A DNA stretch of 18,309 bases from Candidatus Levyibacteriota bacterium (GTDB lineage: Bacteria; Patescibacteriota; Microgenomatia; Levybacterales; UBA12049), in the NCBI GenBank assembly GCA_016184205.1, contig JACPDD010000023.1, positions 1 through 18,309 on the forward strand, given 5' to 3'. Positions 14,628 through 18,309 of the stretch are shown piece by piece. Within the stretch, counting starts at the first letter, position 1. Every line of letters starts with the position of its first letter. The notes below the pieces were generated by a model, which saw only the letters and a program-made list of their open reading frames with translations, searched no databases and had not been told where the DNA came from. A program made the translations under genes and the position numbers.

Positions 14628-15440
14628 TTAAGTCAGCGCTTGCTCAATCTGCTTAAGTTTGGGAGTTGTTGTTTCCTGATCGCCCTTTATAACAATTACC
14701 ATTCTTGCAAGGCTTCTTGATTGAGAAACATTTACCCTAAAAAATCCCTGTTTTTCTTTTATTTTTGCTGCCATTTCATCAAGTTCTGGGATATAAAGCT
14801 TATCGCTATTTGTTCGTGGCTCCTTTTTTTCTACTTCAAATTTAACTTGCCTTGTCATTTCTTCTGTTTCTCTAACTGTGCTGTTTTCTTTAAGGATTTT
14901 TTTAAATAGCTCAAGCATTAGCCTTGGATCGCTTAGGGAGATTAGAGGCCTTACATGACCCTCTGTTATTACACCTGCAACTAAAGCATCTTTTATTGCG
15001 TCGGGCAGACTTAGTAGTCTCATGGTGTTTGAGACTGTAGGAGCGCTCTTTCCAACTCTCTTTGCAACTTCGTTTGTTCCAAGTCCAAACTCATCAATAA
15101 GCCTTTTGTACGCTTGCGCTCTCTCAATCGGATTTAAGTCTTCCCTTTGAACGTTTTCAACAATAGACATTTCAAGCATTCCCTGAGGAGTTGTTTCTTT
15201 TACAACTACGGGAACCTTTTCAAGTCCCAAGGCTTTTGCAGCTCTCCATCGCCGCTCACCTGCTATAATCTGGTATCCGGCCGGAGTTCTAGCAACAACT
15301 AGTGGCTCTAAAATTCCTTGCTCTCTTATAGATTCCATTAATTCCGCAAGCGAATCAGAAGCAATAATTCCTCTTGGCTGAAGAGGATTTGATTGAAGCA
15401 TACTTGTGTCTATCTCAAAAATTCTTTCTTCGTTATCCAT
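14628..15440 (-). CDS. parB: ParB/Spo0J-family chromosome partitioning protein
   Basis: This DNA-binding CTP-dependent clamp loads at parS sites and drives origin segregation with ParA. The 270-residue product has the N-terminal ParB box NPLQPR (18-23), the CTP-binding motif GERRWRA (61-67), and IVENVQREDLNPIERA (93-108). A helix-turn-helix follows (about 121-141, TNEVAKRVGKSAPTVSNTMR), then GHVRPLISL (161-169) and a C-terminal dimerisation segment. All motifs of a functional Spo0J-type protein are present. The ATG at 15440 overlaps the rpmA 3' end by 8 nt and has a strong GGAGGT ribosome binding site 5 nt upstream. No parA gene and no clear parS site are in the window. Confidence 0.92.
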   Translation of the reverse strand: MDNEERIFEIDTSMLQSNPLQPRGIIASDSLAELMESIREQGILEPLVVARTPAGYQIIAGERRWRAAKALGLEKVPVVVKETTPQGMLEMSIVENVQREDLNPIERAQAYKRLIDEFGLGTNEVAKRVGKSAPTVSNTMRLLSLPDAIKDALVAGVITEGHVRPLISLSDPRLMLELFKKILKENSTVRETEEMTRQVKFEVEKKEPRTNSDKLYIPELDEMAAKIKEKQGFFRVNVSQSRSLARMVIVIKGDQETTTPKLKQIEQALT

Positions 15441-15684
15441 TTATGACCTCCACCCAACTTTTTCCTCTTAATTTTCTAAAGCTGACTATGCCCTCCATTA
15501 CTGCAAATAATGTATAGTCATTGCCCATTAAGACTCCTTTTCCTGCAAAAAACTTTGTTCCTTTTTGTCTTACAATAATATTTCCGGGCATTACCTTTTC
15601 TCCGCCGTAAAGCTTAACGCCTAAGCGCTTTGAGCGCGAATCTCTATTTCCTCTTACTGCTCCCTGTGCTTTTGTATGTGCCAT
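15433..15684 (-). CDS. rpmA: 50S ribosomal protein L27
   Basis: L27 lies near the peptidyl transferase centre; its N-terminal tail reaches the tRNA ends. The 83-residue product begins MAHTKAQGAVRGNRDSRSKR and continues LGVKLYGG, matching the highly conserved N-terminus (usually MAHKKAGGSTRNGRDS...). VMPGNIIVRQKGTKF at 31-45 and the GxDYTLFA strand are typical. There is no Firmicutes-style N-terminal pre-sequence. The ATG at 15684 has no convincing ribosome binding site; its own promoter lies 25 nt or more upstream. The gene follows rplU, as in most bacteria, but with a separate promoter. Confidence 0.96.
   Translation of the reverse strand: MAHTKAQGAVRGNRDSRSKRLGVKLYGGEKVMPGNIIVRQKGTKFFAGKGVLMGNDYTLFAVMEGIVSFRKLRGKSWVEVING
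15446..15451 (-). promoter_or_regulatory. Strong Shine-Dalgarno sequence for parB
   Basis: GGAGGT on the minus strand, 5 nt before the parB ATG and inside the last codons of rpmA. It supports the start at 15440 and independent ribosome entry in addition to coupling with rpmA. Confidence 0.75.
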
Positions 15685-15709
15685 ATAGAGCTCTGTGAAA
15701 AGCTAATGT

Positions 15710-15739
15710 ATTTTACCTCGAATTTTTCACGAAAGTCAA
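15710..15739 (-). promoter_or_regulatory. Promoter of rpmA-parB
   Basis: On the minus strand TTGACT (15739-15734), 18-nt spacer, TAAAAT (15715-15710). The expected start is about 15703, giving a leader near 19 nt. It separates rpmA-parB from the upstream rplU. A 7-bp inverted repeat, GTGAAAA (15695-15701) and TTTTCAC (15724-15730), is centred exactly on the -10 box. Confidence 0.6.
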
Positions 15740-15761
15740 GACATCAAAGTGACTCAGAAGC

Positions 15762-16094
15762 TTACTTTATTGCGGATGCTTTGCTCTCAATTTTTTCAAT
15801 TAAAATTTTACTCAAAAGGGGTCTAAATCCAATGGTCCTTCTGTATCTTACTTTTGCTTTAAATTTGGAAACTCTTATTTTTTCTCCCTTTTTCTGTTCC
15901 AGTATTTTTGCTTTGACAAAAGCACCGGAAAGCTTAGGTTTGCCAATTTTTACCGATGCATCTGAAACCAAAAGTAAAACATCCTCAAAAGTTACAACGC
16001 TGTCTTTGGCTTGCGGGAGTTTATCAACTTCCAAAACGTCTCCAGCTGCAACCCTATATTGCTTGCCGCCTGTTTTAATAACTGCGTATTCCAT
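15762..16094 (-). CDS. rplU: 50S ribosomal protein L21
   Basis: L21 is a 23S rRNA-binding protein of the large subunit. The 110-residue product begins MEYAVIKTGGKQYRVAAGD, the diagnostic L21 start, with VxFEDVLLLVSD at about 34-45 and the basic C-terminal hairpin FKAKVRYRRTIGFRP (78-92). In most bacteria the latter reads YRRKxGHRQ, so the His is Phe here. The ATG at 16094 sits 6 nt after a perfect TATAAT, which predicts a leaderless mRNA, and no ribosome binding site is present. The gene ends 77 nt before rpmA. Confidence 0.95.
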   Translation of the reverse strand: MEYAVIKTGGKQYRVAAGDVLEVDKLPQAKDSVVTFEDVLLLVSDASVKIGKPKLSGAFVKAKILEQKKGEKIRVSKFKAKVRYRRTIGFRPLLSKILIEKIESKASAIK

Positions 16095-16100
16095 TTTGGA

Positions 16101-16129
16101 ATTATATCAAAATCCTATCTAATTTCCAA
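16101..16129 (-). promoter_or_regulatory. Promoter of rplU (leaderless type)
   Basis: On the minus strand TTGGAA (16129-16124), 17-nt spacer, TATAAT (16106-16101), preceded by TGA (extended -10). The ATG starts 6 nt after the -10 box, so the A of ATG is the predicted first transcribed base. The -35 box lies inside the 3' end of rodA. Confidence 0.7.
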
Positions 16130-17197
16130 TACTTTTTTATCTTTGCTCTCTCCTTTATCAACCGCCGAAAGAAGCCCGAGCAATATAAAACTTGACAAAA
16201 GAGAACTCCCGCCATAAGAAACAAAAGGAAGCGTAACTCCAACAACAGGGGTAAGCCCAACGTTCATACCAACATTTACAAAGAACTGGGAAAAAAGTAT
16301 GAAAAAACATATCAAAGCAAAGATTTTAGAAAAAGTATTCTCAAGTCGCATAAATATCAGAAATATTCTATAGAAAAGGATTGAAAAAATTATAAGTATT
16401 CCTAGAGCGCCAATAAGTCCTAATTCCTCCGCAATTGTTGCAAAAATAAAATCTGTATGTCGCTCTGGAAGAAATCTTAGAGCCGACTGCGTGCCCTGTC
16501 CTAAGCCCCTGCCAAAAAACATTCCTGAACCTACTGCAATGATTGATTGAATTGCGTTATAAGAAGTCCCAAGAGGATCCAAGGAAGGGTTAATGAAAGT
16601 CAAAAGCCTCTGTTTTTGGTAATCATGTAGAAAATTCCAAATGACAGGAGAGGCAGCTATAACAAAAATCAATCCTGATGCAAAAAACTTAAGCGGAAAT
16701 CCAAAAACAAGAAGCGCCAACACCACAACGAATAAATATATAAGGGCGTTTCCCAAATCAGGCTGTAAAAAAATTAGAAAAGCAATTGGAAAAAGATACG
16801 CAAAAATCTTAAGAAAAGCAGTGAGCTTTGGTTTTTGCTCACTTAGATAAGCTGCAAGAGATATAGCAAGGAAAGGTTTTATAAATTCAGAGAACTGAAT
16901 TCTAAAACCAAAAAGCTCGAACCACCTTACAGCTCCTCTGCTTTCTATTCCAAGGAATAAAAGCAGCGCAAGTACTACAAGTGAGAATATGTAAATTGGA
17001 GTCCCCCAGAGCCGCAGTATTTTATAATTTATATTTGTGCAAAGAAAAAAAGCAACAAGAGAAATAAAAACAAAGAGCATTTGGCTCCAAAAAAGAGAAG
17101 AACTAACAGAAAAAATAACTGTGAGGCTTATTATTACAAGTGCAAGCACCGGTGCCAAAAGATAAAAATTAACATGGGACAGAAATCCTCTATTCAT
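16115..17197 (-). CDS. rodA: Rod shape-determining protein RodA (SEDS glycosyltransferase)
   Basis: This SEDS-family peptidoglycan polymerase acts with a class B PBP in cell elongation. The 360-residue product has about ten membrane helices and the full set of motifs: GAVRWF (88-93), EFIKPFL (104-110), LQPDLGNAL (144-152), QRLLTFINPSLDPLG (196-210), GRGLGQGTQSALRFLPERHT (229-248) and LPFVSYGGSSLL (323-334). D249 in HTDFIF corresponds to the aspartate essential for SEDS activity. NP-x-LDPLG and LPERHTDFIF point to RodA rather than FtsW. The ATG overlaps the ileS stop by 4 nt (17194-17197), so translation is coupled to ileS. No mreBCD or PBP gene is in the window. Confidence 0.9.
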   Translation of the reverse strand: MNRGFLSHVNFYLLAPVLALVIISLTVIFSVSSSLFWSQMLFVFISLVAFFLCTNINYKILRLWGTPIYIFSLVVLALLLFLGIESRGAVRWFELFGFRIQFSEFIKPFLAISLAAYLSEQKPKLTAFLKIFAYLFPIAFLIFLQPDLGNALIYLFVVVLALLVFGFPLKFFASGLIFVIAASPVIWNFLHDYQKQRLLTFINPSLDPLGTSYNAIQSIIAVGSGMFFGRGLGQGTQSALRFLPERHTDFIFATIAEELGLIGALGILIIFSILFYRIFLIFMRLENTFSKIFALICFFILFSQFFVNVGMNVGLTPVVGVTLPFVSYGGSSLLSSFILLGLLSAVDKGESKDKKVLEIR

Positions 17198-18309
17198 TTT
17201 GCTGGCCCGCCTAGACTCGTCCGTTTGACTGGCGAGGCTGGAATAACCCTAAACTTCCCCTTTGAGATAGAGTTAACCAAGGCTCTTCTTTTTATCTCAC
17301 TTTCGAATTCTTTGGGCCAATCTTCTATTTGCACCTCAACCCGCTCATCCAATTTTGTTCCGAGCTTTTTTCTTTCCTCCTGAATTTTCCTCACAATATC
17401 CCTGGCCTCCCCTTCCGCCTCAAGCTCGGGAGTTATTTTAAAACCAAGATTAACATTTATCTTCCCTTTTTTATATTCTGCCGTCTTTATGTTAAGCTCG
17501 GAAAGTAAGAGGTCTTCCAAATCTTTCGGCAGCTTTGCTTCCAAAGAGTAAGTTATTGTACTGAGCGGTTGGCGCACTCTGATGTTGTTTTCTTTTCTTT
17601 GAGAATGGCCCATTTCAACAATTTTTCTAACTAGTTCCATTTGTGAAATGAGTTCTTTGTCAAAATTCTTTTCTTCCGGCCATAACTCCAAATGAACTGA
17701 TTCTTCTCCAGCTAAATTCCTAAATATCTCTTCAGAAATAAATGGCGCAATTGGCGAAAGAAGCTTTGACAAAGTTATCAAAATTTCAAAAGTAGTTGCA
17801 TAAAAGGCATTTTTGTCTTCTTGGCTTTTTGCCGAGGGTCCGACCCTATCCCGAGAGCGCCGAATGTACCATGTTGAAAATTCCGAAATAAATTTTTGCA
17901 ATCTAGAAATTGCCCCTACCGTATCAAAGTTGTCCAAATCGCTTGATACTTCCTCAATCAATCTGTTGAGTAATGACAGAATCCATTTGTCTAAAACGTC
18001 TTCAGATTTTATCCCATTGCCTTTACTCCAACTGTCAACGTTCGCATAGGTAACAAAGAAGCTATAAGCATTCCATAAAATTAGCACTGTTCCTTTAACT
18101 TGCTGCCTGTATGCTTCTTCTGAAATTATTATGTCTTCTCCATGCATTACAGGACTGCCGAGCAAATAAAGTCTGAGGGCGTCTCCGCCATATTTTTGCA
18201 GCAGTTCCTTTGGATCGGGATAGTTTCCATAGTTTTTGCTCATTTTTCTGCCGTCAGTTCCCAAGATTACTCCCTCAACCACTACATTTTTAAATGCGGG
18301 TAAGTTATA
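17194..18309 (-). CDS. ileS: Isoleucyl-tRNA synthetase, C-terminal part
   Basis: This class I synthetase charges tRNA-Ile. The gene runs off the right edge. Codons past the GTG at 18282 stay in frame to the window end and read YNLPAFKNVVVEGVILG, so the start lies outside. The KMSKS-loop equivalent GRKMSKNYGNYPDP is present near the edge, followed by the DALRLYLLGSPV linker. The anticodon-binding domain includes STWYIRRSRDRVG and LLSPIAPFISEEIF, and a long C-terminal extension follows. WYIRRSRDR and the C-terminal extension resemble the eukaryote-like (IleS2) branch often found in reduced or mupirocin-tolerant bacteria; that branch call is an inference. The stop overlaps the rodA start. Confidence 0.93.
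   Translation of the reverse strand, partial: YNLPAFKNVVVEGVILGTDGRKMSKNYGNYPDPKELLQKYGGDALRLYLLGSPVMHGEDIIISEEAYRQQVKGTVLILWNAYSFFVTYANVDSWSKGNGIKSEDVLDKWILSLLNRLIEEVSSDLDNFDTVGAISRLQKFISEFSTWYIRRSRDRVGPSAKSQEDKNAFYATTFEILITLSKLLSPIAPFISEEIFRNLAGEESVHLELWPEEKNFDKELISQMELVRKIVEMGHSQRKENNIRVRQPLSTITYSLEAKLPKDLEDLLLSELNIKTAEYKKGKINVNLGFKITPELEAEGEARDIVRKIQEERKKLGTKLDERVEVQIEDWPKEFESEIKRRALVNSISKGKFRVIPASPVKRTSLGGPAK

Noticed and set aside
15723..15735. parS-like sequence TTTCACGAAA near parB
   Set aside because: It lacks the central two bases of the TTTCACGTGAAA core, so the half-sites are out of register; it looks like chance overlap with the rpmA promoter.
15676..16122. A 148-codon open frame on the plus strand opposite rplU
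   Set aside because: It lies fully over the well-supported L21 gene and its promoter, and its product shows no recognisable pattern.

Overview
This window reads as a compact, AT-rich bacterial chromosome segment with almost no intergenic space. UGA is used only as a stop codon, so the standard bacterial code applies. Several traits suggest a small-genome lineage of the Candidate Phyla Radiation (Patescibacteria, perhaps Microgenomates): the dense packing, an unusually short ATP synthase delta subunit, the two tRNA genes without an encoded CCA end, and the neighbourhood of rplU, rpmA, parB and rodA. The lineage is my inference; no 16S rRNA gene or unique marker is present. I see no mobile element, CRISPR array or phage gene.

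Layout. Positions 1-360 hold the 3' end of dnaE. Positions 412-6453 (+) hold a complete eight-gene F1Fo ATP synthase operon in the order a, c, b, delta, alpha, gamma, beta, epsilon (atpBEFHAGDC), behind a near-consensus promoter. Convergent to it, at 6457-7092 (-), is a divergent orotate phosphoribosyltransferase-like gene. A tRNA-Thr(CGT) gene follows at 7212-7284 (+), and 8 nt after its end starts a membrane-anchored protein with two Ig-like domains (7293-8009). On the minus strand, 13983 down to 8006, a tRNA-Val(CAC) gene is followed after 2 nt by a tightly overlapping six-gene operon for cell-surface glycan assembly: a flippase, a GT2, a GT4, two more GT2 enzymes and a Wzy/WaaL-like polymerase or ligase. 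A signal peptidase I gene (lepB, 14057-14626, +) is divergent from the tRNA-Val gene. The rest, on the minus strand, reads ileS (partial), rodA, rplU, rpmA, parB.

How the genes fit together. The ATP synthase supplies or uses proton-motive force. The glycan operon, RodA and LepB are envelope functions: lipid-linked glycan assembly and flipping, peptidoglycan elongation, and secretion. ileS, rplU, rpmA and the two tRNAs serve translation, and ParB serves chromosome segregation.

The most interesting layer is regulatory. The predicted promoters of atpB, lepB and rplU place transcription initiation 0-2 nt from the ATG, with no Shine-Dalgarno sequence, so these mRNAs are probably leaderless. Internal operon genes such as atpE and parB carry strong Shine-Dalgarno sequences. 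Both tRNA genes are followed almost directly by a protein start codon, so tRNA 3'-end processing would release nearly leaderless mRNAs, like the tRNA punctuation of mitochondria. The tRNA-Val and lepB promoters point in opposite directions and share one -35 box. All three convergent gene pairs have stops touching or within 3 nt, with no recognisable terminator. Other oddities are a c subunit that has lost most of its glycine motif, a truncated delta subunit, an altered P-loop in the alpha subunit, and a PyrE-like protein whose PRPP-binding loop is non-canonical.
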